In this document: positions 14,413-26,296 of the stretch, piece after piece
How positions within the stretch are numbered: the stretch's first letter is position 1
Layout of the letters: every line of letters starts with the position of its first letter
Assembly (NCBI RefSeq): GCF_000219625.1
Contig: NC_018206.1
Span: 310,001 to 374,000, forward strand
Direction of reading: 5' to 3'
Length of the DNA: 64,000 bases
Source: Zymoseptoria tritici IPO323
Lineage: Eukaryota; Ascomycota; Dothideomycetes; Mycosphaerellales; Mycosphaerellaceae
Program-made: the position numbers and the translations under genes
Notes under the pieces: model-generated
Told to the model about the DNA's origin: nothing
Database searches by the model: none
The model's input: only the letters and a program-made list of their open reading frames with translations

Positions 14413-15639
14413 CAGTCTGTGAGGTCCTCGTGTGAACAGGGCATAGCCTTGTAGCCAATATTCACGGGTATGAGCTCCCCGGGTCTAGCAGGAGGGTCTT
14501 TACAACGTCACTCAATGTATCGAATTCGCTGTATTTGAACAACTCAATGCTTTGCCGCCAGAGGGTCGGAAAGTCGCCCGAAGAGCCCGATGCTCATAAT
14601 TAGCTTTAGAGGCACTGTCGCCGAAGCAAGTGTCAGGTTTCACACAATCCTCCAACATCATCAAACCAAAGCATGCTGTGGGAGTCGTCTGCGGATACTC
14701 GCAACAATTCAAGACAGACTGTGTCAGCACTAGCGGTGGCATCAACAGATGTCAGCCAGGCTACCCACTATCCTCTCCAGGCATCCCCGTCGGTATGGTA
14801 AGGATGACAGTGCAGTCGTCGAGGGATACAATGGTGGAGTGCCTTGGAATCCGCCACCACATTCGAGCAGACCTTGTACGGTTTGCTAACGACAACAACA
14901 TGGGCGACTGACAGAACAACGAGGTCTGCCGACCAGGAAACCATGAGCCATTGGATAGCGTCAGCTTCCAAGCACCAGCCCAGTCAACATTCTTCGTTGA
15001 AGTTATAGATGAGAAATCGTGATCCACGTCTCGAGGGTAGAGCGAAGTTTCCGAGAGAGTTGTAAGTCTTGCACTTAATGATGAGCGGTCAAAGTCGACG
15101 GCGAGCGCAGTAGCGTGGACCCAGACTCTCCAGGTTCAGAGGCGGGCTAGGGACGCGTCCTCGTGTTCCGGGGGGCGGGTGAGTCAAGATTCAGCAAAGC
15201 AAGAAGCAAGGTTCCCCACTCATCGTCGAGTCGAAGGAAGTCGTCGTCGCACTCGTATCACGGACATCAAGGTCACGCTGCTGGTATTGGTGGAGGAGCT
15301 GCCGACGCCATTCCTGCGCATGGTTCATATGCTGGAGGGTTGGGACACCACACCTTGCTCTCGTTCTCACTCCACAAGCTTAGGTTATCGACCCTGACGG
15401 CCGCCGACGAGATTGTACCAGGACCAAGGGCATCTCGCTACCGATCTTGGTGATGAAGTCCGATGCCGCCAGAGCGGTGAGCCTCTCGCGAAGGGTATTA
15501 ATGCTCCCTAATCGTCTGCACGCTTGTCTTGACAGCATCGTCTCACTCCAACACCGATCCAAATATTCACACCCTCACGCCTTCGAACGATTACATCTAT
15601 CCCTCCAAGGCACGAGACGATCTCCATCCGCAACACAAC
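14413..15639. other. Gene-free stretch upstream of secreted Cys-rich protein
   Basis: No supported gene or repeat. The last part is presumably the promoter of the gene at 15640. I see no TATA box. Confidence 0.5.
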
Positions 15640-15976
15640 ATGCAGGTCTCCTCCACCCTTGTCACCTGGCTGTCGCTCGGCGCGGCTCTGTCCGCCGCCA
15701 CGCCAATGGCACCCGAAAAGTCAACACCCGAGATCTCGTCTCTCGAGAAGTCTCCACTCGAGAAGGCGTCGCTCGAAGCAAGGGCATATTGCGGAGTCCT
15801 CTATGGTCCGACTCACCACCTTATCAAGTCATCTCGGCTCGCTCACTGACATCGCTGCAGACGGTTGCAAGATCAAGAAGGATGGATCCGACACCTGCTG
15901 CTCGGACTATCAATGCACGAAGTACATCTGCAAACTTTTCAAAGTTTGCTACCACTGTCTCCCCTTCCCCGACTGA
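15640..15976 (+). CDS. Small secreted cysteine-rich protein with knottin-like cysteine pattern (93 aa)
   Basis: Two exons, 15640-15805 and 15861-15976, separated by a 55-nt intron with a CTGAC branch site and GCAG acceptor; splicing joins a split Asp codon. The N-terminus is a signal peptide (ATG, then a hydrophobic stretch ending LSAA). A lysine/glutamate-rich propeptide-like segment follows, with repeated SLEK/PLEK/SLEA units ending at EAR. The mature C-terminal part has eight cysteines spaced C-x6-C-x9-CC-x4-C-x4-C-x5-C-x2-C. The C...C...CC...C...C core is the order of inhibitor-cystine-knot folds. Family not recognised; the sequence alone does not show whether it is an effector, an antimicrobial or a toxin-like peptide. 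Donor GTCCGA is weak, but it is the only GT I found that keeps phase. Confidence 0.72.
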
Positions 15977-16471
15977 ACACAGTAAGACATCGCCTTGCAA
16001 CGACTTTCTTGCTGCTCGTACTGAACTCTGCATCAGATACATCCGCTCCCGCGTTGGTCTCTGGGACTGCGATGTAAGACTGGAGCACATCTGATTGCAG
16101 GAGGGATCGAGTGCCGTTCGGACGGTCGTGAGAGGAGGGAGAGATGGAAAGGGCTTCCACCTCTCCAGTCGTGGTAGATGAAGTTCCAACTACGAATTCA
16201 TTCTCTTGCAACGAACCCAGAGAGGTATTTCCCTCCGTCGAGGCTCGATATCACGCGTATGACAGTCCGGTTCAAGTTTTGTGCTCCGGCCGGGGTACGC
16301 ATACAGCCGATTGCCAGGTCTCGTCTGTGCCGTTCGTAGATGGCACTTTGATGAGTCGTGGGATGTAAAGGAAGACGAAAGATCAAGAGTGATGCTGGCA
16401 AAAGCGGCAATTACAGCCGAAAGGGGTTAGACTGTGGGGTCCATTTCTGGGGATGAAATGTGGGGAGGTAG
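15977..16471. other. Intergenic between secreted protein and RIPped 13.6-kb element
   Basis: Non-RIPped. Near its right end (16466-16494) lies a perfect 10-bp inverted repeat GAGGTAGTCT/AGACTACCTC. It overlaps the left junction of the next element. No gene seen. Confidence 0.5.
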
Positions 16472-16480
16472 TCTCAGGCG
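16472..16480. repeat. Candidate target-site duplication, left (TCTCAGGCG)
   Basis: The 9-mer TCTCAGGCG recurs at 30123-30131, exactly where RIPped sequence ends on the right. It may be an 8- or 9-bp target duplication of the 13.6-kb element. Confidence 0.45.
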
Positions 16481-16860
16481 CTCAGACTACCTCGCTTAAC
16501 GGGCCTATTAGCTGCAAGTAGCTGGCCCTACTGTAGGTAGTCTAAGGGTCTAGACGCGCTTTTTTCGTAATAGAGCGTAGTATTAGTATGTAAACACTAC
16601 TAACATACAGTGTAGCATTAATAACGGCTAGTAGCGACGATAGCGACACTAGGTATAATATTCAAATTTCGGATACTATAACTTTATATAACTAGACCTG
16701 CTAAACAACCTCCTGCTATCTATTTGTCTATACCTCCTTAGTAGCGACCTCTAATAGAGCTCGCGTACCTCGCATCTTAACAACGCGTTTATATAGCAGG
16801 ACGCGAGCTCTATCAGAGGTCGTAGTTAGCGACTAATGCTAACAAAACTATATCTACTAG
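16481..16860. other. Left end of 13.6-kb element, non-coding
   Basis: Holds the terminal repeats and RIPped sequence of no clear frame upstream of the helicase pseudogene. The true helicase start is not visible and may lie here. Confidence 0.5.
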
Positions 16861-19800
16861 AACCGTACGCGCTCCCTCTACAAAGTTACAGTCCCCGATT
16901 CTCTAATAGCTCCCCTAAAGGCCCGCCGTAGACAACTTAAGGTTGCTAATCCCCGATCTTACGCTAGCGATATCTCGAGTAGCTTTAGTACTAGCAGCAC
17001 CGGACAAGATAAGAACAGTACAGGGACGTCGGTCGTCGAGGAAAATCGATCGTAAGAGTAGTCTCCTAGTGTAGATATCGAGCGTATAGCTACCCTGCTC
17101 GACTAGTTCGATAGGTGCCCGGGCGACGACGACAGCAGTAATAGCGGGCTTTCGGACGTACCTAGTAACTTCGACGATGCAGGAGGGCTTTAGGGTAGTC
17201 TACAAGCATCTGTTAAGGCGTCCGAGGAAGATTTGTCTATATAGAAGGTCCTAGGTAGAGGGGATATAAGGATCTATTTCGCTAGGCGACGCGAATAGGT
17301 AGCTAAGATAACTGCCGCTCTGTTACGTACGCTAGTAGAGGTTAACAACGCAGGCATAGAGAAGGTCGTGCTTTAGGCGCTATATAATGCATAGCGGCAA
17401 AACACTAACCTGGAAGCTGTACGTTCTACCTAGCTTAGTCCGGTAGGCGCTAACGGCAAGCTAACCCTCGAGATACCTAAAGACATAGTTAGTAGTCTGT
17501 TTATGCTGTCGCGCCGGCGGGCGTTTCTTTAGGTACGCAATGCAATTAACTAGGCGATCGACGAGCCTATCCCTGTCGATAGCGGGCTACCTATAACTAC
17601 CGCTTAGCAGATACATTTAGTTTAGTAGGCGGTACGACTTCTCCTTCCCTACTACGCTCGCCCGCCGTAGGTCCGGGCACTCTACTAGCTGCTATTTAAC
17701 AACCGAGATCTTGTCTAGATCGCTGCTATGTCCGTAGGCAAGAGCCTCGTCTTCTAGGTGTAGCCTATTATCCGCAATAAGATGTCGATCCTAATCTTGC
17801 CCTTAAACTAGATTAGCAGGGAACAGTTTAAAAGGATCGAAGGCATAGGAGGTAAGCTAATTGCACTAACACATAATACGAAGGCTAGTACTACGGCGGA
17901 CGACTAGAAACTCCTGTATTCTAGCAGGTGCACCTACTTAATATTGTCTCTAGAGATAGCTATACAGTCCTAGTTCTAGAAGCTTATAACAAGGACCGAC
18001 GTATAGAAAAGGCTAGGAATACTCGTCTACGATAAGTTTTATCTCGTCTACTAGTAGGGCATTAAGGGAGGAGGATTCCGGAAATAGTATACCTAGCTAA
18101 AGAACCTCCGGACTATACTTTACAAGCGGGTAAAGTTTTACGGCTGCTCTACGACGCTTAATACGTCTACTCTACTCAAATATTAGAAGGCGGCTAGGTT
18201 CGACCCGGATACTTAGCTTATTCGCGATCTAATCGATCGGCCGGAGATATCGATGCGGTGTTATACTATTCCGGACGGGATGCTAACGAACTAGTAGGCG
18301 CTTCGGTATCTGCTCGCAGACCTAGTCGGCCCGGACGGCATTACTAGACCTTAGAGCGTAGAGAAGACGGTCGTCTTTATTAACAGCCGTGCCGGCATCT
18401 ATACCGCTACTACTAGTCTCCGGGCCTATATCTAAGTAAGGTATCCTAGTTAGCTAAGTTCGGACGAAGTACACTAGCTCGTAAGGACTTACTACGGCAG
18501 GACTGTAAGGAGGACTTAGGCAAATGTTATCCGAGAGTTCCAGAAGCCCGACTCCTATATCCGCATCCTTCTAGCTACTAAGGCGCTTAGCCTAGGGGTT
18601 AACTTACCTAACATTAAACGCATTGTGCAGTACCGACTAGCTATAAACAGCACTATGCGTACTATTATCTAGCGTACTAGCCGCGTAGTCCGAGATAGTC
18701 GAAAATAGGGAGCTAGTTCGTTTACGTTCCTACATAATCCGTAGATGCTCGGTAATTAGGTTATACAAAGGCCGCCGGACTCTTAGGTCCCTACGAGATA
18801 GCAGAGCTAAGCAGACGACGATACCGCAACGCCTACGAGCTCTAACGCTAACATAGATTGCCTGTTAGACACTAGTTTAGATGTTAATAAGCCTCTTTAG
18901 GTTAGCTAGTCGAAGAAAAAGAAGGGTAAACTAACGAATTAGCAGAAGCGCGACAAGATAGATAGATGTGTTTAGAAGTTTGTTAACGCTTGTCCGCCGA
19001 GCAGTATGTCCTTTCTACCGTCTTGTCGCCGCGTTGCAGCACTTAAGTTGTTTTCCGAGGTACCTAGGCCGGTAGCAGGACGTATCTGTTGCGATATCTG
19101 CTCGCCGGCGTCCGCTCTGCCTTCGGATTATGTGCTCGAATAGGCGACTAATCTAGGTACTCGTACAGCAGCAAGCATTACCCGGCTATACCTTAAGTCG
19201 ATCCGCGATAGTCTAATTAAATAGGAGTCCGGAGCCGCTCGGTTATACTATAGCAACGCTATCTTTCCGGGAGTTCTTAGGTCTCTACTACCTTCGTATG
19301 TAGTTAACTACCTTGCTAAAGCGTACAGTATAGAGGACGCGCTACCTAATTTTAGCTATAGCCGGATTTAGGGACTCTATATAGGTGTCGACTTCGCAGT
19401 CTCTTCTAAGTTGTGCGACATACTAGCACTACAGTTGTCGACCCTACGCAAGGTCGCGGAGTCTATTAAAGCCTAGCGGCTATAGGAGCTTGCGACTAAG
19501 CGCGAAGGTCGGGAGAGGGAGCGCTAGGAGGAGCGCTAGCGCTAGCGGCTCCGACGAGAAGAGGCCTCTTCTAGTCGAGAACGGGATTGTTTCGCAGCCT
19601 CTTAGGAAGTAAGGTCTGCTAGTGCTCCGGACCCTCGTATTGTCGCCTTTACTGCTAGCAGTGCTCGTTCGGTCCTTGCTTATATACCCTCCCCGGTATT
19701 GCCTACCTCCTTAGTCGTTACTAGTTCTAAGCGCCGCCGAGGGAAGGCAAAAGCTCCTCCTCTGCCTGCTCCCGGCCTGTCTGCTAGCGCCTAGCCTCTA

Positions 19801-20127
19801 CCTCCTACGGCAGTTCCTAGCCCTACAGCGGTAGGCTCTCGGAAGGGCAAGAGCGCGGCTTCTAGTCCTATTATCGCCCGAGCCTCGCCGGTGCGCAGAT
19901 TCGGCATAGAATTAGATCCTAATCGTCGAGGCTCTCGTGCGCCTACTCCTGTTTCTCTAGCATCCTCCGAAGCAGCCTAGTCGCCTATAACTATAGAAAC
20001 ATCTTAAGGCAGGAAGCGGGTCGTAAACGGGGTTTATTAGCGGCATCGACTCGGGTAGATTAATAGTTATATAGATAAGCTAAATAGAGAGAAGAGGTAG
20101 TCGGCGCTAGGTAGTTTGTTTTACTAA
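16861..20127 (+). pseudogene. RecQ-like superfamily 2 DNA helicase, closed by RIP-type stops
   Basis: A single frame runs for about 3.2 kb with no frameshift, broken only by TAG/TAA codons. Seen in order: Walker A region AAMSVGKSLVF (17722 on); motif II as D-K-F-Y (18031-18042), explained from D-E-x-H by G-to-A and C-to-T; motif IV KTVVFINSRA; motif V LLATKALSLGVNLPNIKRIV; motif VI RTSRVVRDSRK (18673 on); then a RecQ-type zinc region CRRVAALKLFSE...ICCDIC (about 19025-19105). A basic, Pro/Ser/Ala-rich tail follows. The protein would have unwound DNA; helicases of this sort are known in subtelomeric and mobile fungal repeats. Start and end are approximate. Confidence 0.75.
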
Positions 20128-20239
20128 GAATGCTAAGTTATAAGTGTATTTTTAGCTACTAGGCTCTTAGTTAACATTAGTTAATACTATCGTCGACCTT
20201 ATCTTAAGCTAAGTTAATATTAATATCTTATAATATAGA

Positions 20240-23200
20240 TTAACAATAGTTAGCTTCTAGTTCTCGCCGTATACGTAGTCCTCGTCTACCTGCCCCCTAG
20301 TCGCTATCTAATTCGCCTAAGGGCTCGCTGCTACCTACGACCAAAGCTAGCTAGCAGACGAAACCTAAGCCGACTAGGAGGAAGAGAGGGAACAACTAGT
20401 ATAGCGACTCGAAGTCCGCTCGCGAGAAAGTGGACTTTATACTACAGACTATTCGCGGGCAGCACCTGTCGTTCGAGGACTTCCTAACGCTTTATATAAC
20501 GACTAAGAAAGAATAGAACATACCTAACTAGGGCGAGCGGGCGGCTACTAGGGCGGCAAAGTTAGTACGGATTCTATAGGAGGATAAAGTAGTAAAGTGC
20601 ATCGCACTATATATGTCTAATAGTAAGTAGCTAAGTACTGCGAGTCTAGCGAAAGAGCTCGAGGATCTAAAGGGACGGAAGGTAAGCAATATTAGTACGT
20701 ATAGGTTCTATTACTAAGTCTATATAGGAATTCGGGTCTTAGGACAGAAAACTGCCCGCAGAAGAACTAGATTACAGAGACGCGGTAGTAGCTATAGGTT
20801 AGTACGTCCTATCTATTTAGGCTCTTATAAAGGAGCTCTTAGGCTTGCCGGCAACTTAGGATCTCTCTAAGTTAATGCTCCGCTACATTAGTCTTATTTC
20901 TAGTATGCTTCTGCGTATAAGACATCCTCGATCCGGGAACTAGTTCGCTATGTAGTTAGGAGTGTACCTGTAGAGTTAAGGTGTCAAACGTCGCGTTCTT
21001 GTAGTCCTAGCTAGACTAGGTATATGCGGATACCTAAAGAGTATATACCGTTACAACCGGATGCTCTACGACCTAGCTGCCGGTCGTATTAAGGCATTCG
21101 GCCGGTCTAACCTTACCTATAGTATATTCGACAACCTAGACTACTTTGCCCGCGTCGGCTAGCATAGCTTCGGTAGGCGGGACGTCCTAAAACATGTTAC
21201 TACCGCAAAATAGTTTAAGAGTATCGAGGTGCTACGCTTAGGCCTAAAGAAAGAACTATTCCGAAAGGATAGGCCGCTTTAGCTACAAGACATCCTAGAT
21301 AGCCCGGGCAACTAGCACGACGCTTAGTAGAAGGCGATCTTACTCTACTTAATCGCAAGCGCTATAGTAAGGGTATATTTAGCTAACGTTGCATAGGCAT
21401 TCGGTATCGAATCTAACGATTCTGTTTTAAAAAAGAAACCGAAGAAGAAGAAGAATGTTAGCTAGGACCCTAGTATTAGTAGAGATACCGCTACTAGTAG
21501 CGAAGCTAACCCTAACGGCATCGACTAGACTAAAGTAAAGGGCTTCCCTTAATTCCCGGCTTTTAATCGTATAGTAAAGTAGAAAACTATTAGTACTACT
21601 ATAAATCTAATCTACGAACAAGAGGGTACGACCGAAGGTACTTATAACATTATAAAGAATATACTAGAGGAGTAACTTAAGCTTAGGGAATTGTATAAAC
21701 AGGCCGTTAAAGGATAGAACGTAGACTAGATCTGCCGCCCTAGTAATTTCGACTGCTACGAACGCCCTCCTACTACTTAGACCTAGCTCTCTACTAGGCA
21801 GACCTAAGTGCCCGCTCCTCTAAATTAGTCGCCTATAGCTAATAACTATCGTCCCGGCATACAAATTTAGCCCCCCTCCTCGCAATATTAGCCGCCTACC
21901 TCGCAAAGCTGCCCTCCTAGCTTATAATATTAGCCGCCTACCTCGTAAAGCTGCCCTCCTAGCTTATAATACCAGCCGCCTACCTCGTAAAGCTGCCCTC
22001 CTAGCTCGCAATATTAGCCGCCTACCTCGTAGAGTTAGCCTCCTAGCTTATAGTACTAGCTGCCTACCTTATAGAGTTAGCCTCCTAGCTTATAATACTA
22101 GCTGCCTACCTCGTAGAACCGCCTCCCTACGCTACGGAATCCGCCTCCTACTAGTCGAGACTAGCCCCCTAGTACTCGTAATCGACTACCTACGGACGGA
22201 GAACGTGCTAAGGACGACGTTCTGCGTGTTCGACGGCTAGTCGAGGACTTTATAGGTAGTACGTATAACCCCTCTAGGTATATTCTACTAATGTACGGCG
22301 ATTAGCTCTCCGTAAGCAATATGTAGACGTGGCTAAAGGAGTCCCGGGAGAATAAGGACGATTTTAACTACATATAATAGGTACTGCTATTGCCTAGGCT
22401 CTTCTACCTTAAGATGTGTCTAATATAGGCAATCGAGAATAATTTTAATAGCAGAGAGGGCTGCCGGGCTAAATCGTTACTCCTAGTACACTAGGAGATA
22501 ATAGAGCAGAAGATATGTCTATTATTTTACGCGCCGCATAGCTACCTAGAACGACTGACACTCGACAGCTTTAATACAAGGGTGCTAGCATTCGTATATA
22601 AAGAAATCGACCCGGTAGTTCCTAAGAGGTATGTTATATCTAACTACATCCAGGCGCTGTTAGCTAACGGCTTTATAGGTCTGGTCGGAAAGGTGTACGA
22701 GAAGGTGTTCTCGCCGTCTGCTCGTCGCCTAGAACCCGATGCTATTAAAGCTAATACCTAGAAGGCAAAGAATTTATACTCCTCGAAGAAGTAGTAGGGG
22801 AAGAAGGCAAAGGCGACTAAAAAGGCAGCTGCCCGGATTAATAGAAACGAAGAGCGGAGAAACTATGTCCGATTCCTATATATCGTCGAGACGTATTATA
22901 TACTTAGCCGGGCTATTAAATATGCGGACATTAGCCTACTACGTCGAGTCGTTAACCGCTGTATCCTAATCTTCTATGTACGTAGCTACAAGAATTACGC
23001 TTTTATTATACTATAGATAAAATGGCTAACCGATTCTAAGGCGTTAGATCTAGTGCTATAAAGAGCGATACTAGCAAACGGGTTCGTAAACATAGCGGGT
23101 GCTAAGGACAGTTAGTTCGAGATTAACCGGGCAAACGAGTTCCTTAATTAATACCTAAAGACTCTTATTAGTAGCCGCCGTAATAGGACATTCGACGTCG

Positions 23201-23691
23201 AGAATTAGCTAGAAGAGGCAACCCTCTTAGTAACGCATACTAGCTATCTACGAGAGGTTATAGAGGCTGGCTTCGGGGAGTCTACAAACACAAAGCACAC
23301 GTCCCTAAAATTAGTTAAAGAGGTATATGCTATCGCAGCGGCATGCTAGGACGAGACGTTAAAGACTAAAGAAGTCGATCCGGATCCTAACGTAGTAGCC
23401 TAGTTTTACGCTATAGACCTGTATGCTATAGGTGTTAAGAACCTAGTAACTCTAATTAAGAATGTTAGCCGTCTAGAACGCTTTAATAAGAACGTAGTAG
23501 TTAAAGGACAACAGATTGTATAGGCCGACTAGCCCTTATTGTCTATTAGCATAGAGCTTCCGGACCTAAGGACGGACCCTTACTTGCAACGAGCGGTAGC
23601 GACCGACCTAACACCTAGACTTATTATATTATCCTAGGATCCGATAGACGGATACGAATTAGAGCTTTTACAACAAGGCGAGGTAGAGTAA
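20240..23691 (+). pseudogene. DUF6589-like protein, RIP-inactivated, one intron
   Basis: Exon 1 (frame from about 20240 to 20681) encodes a basic N-terminus followed by VDFILQTIRGQHLSFEDFL. A GTAAGC...TCTTAG intron (20682-20742) leads into exon 2, which stays in one frame to TAA at 23689-23691. Exon 2 carries GVKRRVLVVLARLGIC, YSIFDNLDYFARVG, HSFGRRDVLKHVTT, then the 42-bp minisatellite and, near the end, LQRAILANGFVN-like and FEINRANEFLN motifs (one residue read through a stop). From memory these resemble the fungal DUF6589 family, whose function is unknown. All interruptions are stops made by transitions. About 1130 codons. Confidence 0.62.
21892..22101 (+). repeat. 42-bp coding minisatellite, five units
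   Basis: Five consecutive 42-bp units (14 codons each) with partial units on both sides. The encoded unit is PPTSQSC PPSSQYQ with stops read as Gln, a Pro/Ser/Gln linker in the middle of the DUF6589-like frame. Units differ mainly by transitions. Confidence 0.85.
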
Positions 23692-24008
23692 TGTTAGTTA
23701 CTTCGCTAGTCGCTACGTACTATATAGGAGCAAACCGGGCGTAGTAGGGCGCTATTATGCGCCTGCTATCGTTAGCTGATTTACCGAAATTTACAGGCAT
23801 TAATTGTGTTAACTACATAGGTGCCTCCTAGTATATCTACCGCCCTATCGACATTATTACTCGGAACTCTTCTATCTACTAACAACATCTCGACTCTACT
23901 TTATTATCTACTTCCTTATCTACTCTCTTGTCTACTTTATCTACTAATTAACTATCTCTTCTATTACCTACCTTCGCAAACGTACGCGAACTCGAATACT
24001 AGCTTACT
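23692..24008. other. Spacer with pyrimidine-rich tract upstream of paralogue A
   Basis: Contains a run of CTACT/TATCTACT-like units (about 23830-23990), probably the promoter of paralogue A. A similar tract precedes paralogue B (26560-26640). The open frame across it is low-complexity and not a gene. Confidence 0.5.
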
Positions 24009-25604
24009 ATAAGCACTCTTACGAGCGGTAGAAGCCTCTCGGGTCTCTAGCGACTAGCCGACTTTAGCGAAGCCCTACTAGGCACTAATTAAGACTAGTA
24101 CAACGCGGCATACATCTAGATATAGGCGAACTAGTTCAGCTAGCTAAAAATACGGATATTAGAGCTCGAGGTAACAGCGTTTATCGTTAAGCTTTATAGC
24201 GTCCTTACATAGGAGGATAGTGCTATACTAGATCTACTTAAGAGATTTATACCTAGGTTACACGCCTCTAGCAGACCGTACACCGAACTTATGCTTCTCC
24301 TCGACAGCCGAGCCGACTAGGCGAAGCTTATTCCCTAGGACAAGATCGCTACGCGTATGCGCGGCCGCAACGATTTCTACCTATATATAAGCACTACTTC
24401 GCTTTCTGCGATCCTAGCTAGCTTTATAGTAGGTGCCGAGCGCATAGGCGAGCCGGAGGAGAAGGATAGTTAATACGGCTGCAACTAATACGGTCTATAC
24501 GATAACTAGAAAGGCTTCGTTAAAGGCTGCTATACATTCCCGGCGCCGGATAGTTTGTCTAAGCTCTGGTCGGGCGCGTATACTAACTGCCTACTAGACG
24601 GCAATAAGAAGGGATGCAGCATTAGCAGAAGGAAGTTATCGCAAGTTTACGATAGGCTAGCATCTAAAAACATAGCTAATACGTCGACTAGATAGCGCAA
24701 CGATCCGCTATTAGTATTACTTGGACGCGTCCTGGCCGAAGTTAATATTATAGACATCTTCGACGGAGATAGTGTCCTAGATGCCGTTAGCTATCCTACT
24801 TCGAACGACTCTATCCTACAAGAAGACTGCCTAGTAGGTACACTTAACATTCTATTCGTCTTTAGCTAGTACGATACTATAGAGGCTTACGTCGGTTAGA
24901 TAGAAAGCGTAGCGGCTAAGACTATAGAAGCATATCGGACTACTATTAGGAATACCGCTATAGCTCGAGACCAAACTAAGATAGCCGCGGCTGAGGAGAG
25001 ACAGGTGTCCTTATCCAGATCTAAAGACTCTATACTAGTGTTTAGCATGCCGAAGGCTAAGGTCCGAGAGCGCAAGCAGTATAGGAGTACGAGATTAGAG
25101 CAACTAACTTAAGGTAGGAGGGTTCCTGTTAACGAGGACCGTTCTAGGCGCCGCTCGGATCGAAAGAATTTGCCTAGCAGCTTCGGAGAAATAGACGTCG
25201 AAGATAAAGACGATCTAGTCGTCCCTTCGGCCTAGAAATCCAGAAGGAAGAAACTAGTACTTACCGACCTGTTTAGTAGCCCCGAGCCGGAGACTACGCT
25301 AGCGAAGAAGCAAGCTTTAATAATAAGCAACATCTTTAGCAGCTTGCTAAGCAGTCGTAATAAGAGTCGCATAGTAACCTAGCCTTCCTAGCCTCGCGCC
25401 TCGTAGCCGCCTAGGCGGAGGGTCTACAAGCCGCGACAAATTTCAGACGAGGAGATAGTCGACGCTAGAGGGGACCGAGATGTTACTATAGAGTCCGTAC
25501 CTACGGGCACTATAAGGCCCAGTAGGAGCAACAAAGTAAACAAGAGTAATCGCCGCCGTAAGCGGTAGTTAGATAGCTATACTAAGATACTAGAGCTTGC
25601 TTAA
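24009..25604 (+). pseudogene. Paralogue A of an unknown gene family in the 13.6-kb element
   Basis: About 530 codons in one frame with RIP-type stops only. The codon aligned with paralogue B's ATG is ATA here (24009-24011), a TG-to-TA change that removes the start. Shared with B: LSAILASFI, IGEP, QYG, KG or VNGC(Y/F)TFP, AYTNCLL and a long basic, Ser/Arg-rich C-terminal half. I recognise no domain. Two hairpins of a conserved type follow at 25674 and 25825. The stop chosen (TAA at 25602) could itself be a mutated CAA. Confidence 0.55.
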
Positions 25605-25673
25605 TTTATAGCGCCTATACTGCTATTTTGGATTCGCGTTTTGCTTTATTACCTACGTAGCTGCTATGCTGCC

Positions 25674-25702
25674 GTCCTGTCGTTAGGATGGCCCTGTAGG
25701 AC
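25674..25702 (+). ncRNA. Conserved hairpin, copy A1
   Basis: Stem GTCCT (25674-25678) with AGGAC (25698-25702) around the core GTCGTTAGGATGGCCCT. First of four copies; see the finding on covariation. It may act as RNA or as folded DNA. Confidence 0.5.
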
Positions 25703-25824
25703 TAGCGACCGCTTCTTAGCATTTGTTTAGCGCATTGCGCCTTAGATTTTACGAACGGTAGTTGCTCTAACACGACATGCTAATTAGCAATAGACTACAA
25801 GCCTGTTATTAAAGGTCTGTTCGC

Positions 25825-25851
25825 ACCTGTCGTTAGGATAGCCCTACAGGT
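25825..25851 (+). ncRNA. Conserved hairpin, copy A2
   Basis: Stem ACCTGT with ACAGGT around CGTTAGGATAGCCCT. Lies about 150 bp after copy A1, downstream of paralogue A. Confidence 0.5.
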
Positions 25852-26006
25852 CGATAGCAAGTTGCTAGATACATTCTTCGAATTAAACCTTAGTATCCCT
25901 ATTAGCTATCGCCTTACATTACTTAGGTGTTGCGTAAACCTAGTAGTGTTATAAATAGGAGCGCAGCTTCTTCATCCGTATTATACTTATTATCCGAGCT
26001 GCTATA

Positions 26007-26296
26007 ATGCCGGAGTCTAGGACTTACATTATGCCTACGCTAAAGTAGGCGGGCCTAGTACATATACACGGACTAAGGAGTCTAACATAGCCTCGAGGCT
26101 CGTAAATATAAGAGGAGCTATAAGACGAGGTCTGAACCGTAGACCGGAATGAATCTTAGATCCGGCTATACCGCATACCTTATAATTCCTAGTACTACTA
26201 GAATAGCTAAAGTTACTACTAAGTCCTTACTACCGGAGCGAGGCTAATAAGCTATATAACCGACTTTACGGCTAAGATCTTACTACTAAAGTGAGC
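26007..26296 (+). pseudogene. Possible small gene, RIP-inactivated, unknown
   Basis: ATG at 26007 opens a frame of roughly 95 codons closed by TAG, TAA and TGA codons that are all one transition from CAG, CAA or TGG. With those read through, the composition is protein-like (Gln, Tyr, Arg, Leu-rich). No family recognised. It may equally be chance. Confidence 0.25.

Noticed and set aside
12245..14745. Many open frames of 60-165 codons on both strands
   Set aside because: They overlap one another, lack motifs and cross the MITE-like inverted repeats. They look like chance frames in GC-balanced DNA.
23821..24012. Open frame rich in Leu, Tyr and Ser before paralogue A
   Set aside because: Arises from a low-complexity CTACT/TATCTACT tract and is not in the frame of paralogue A.
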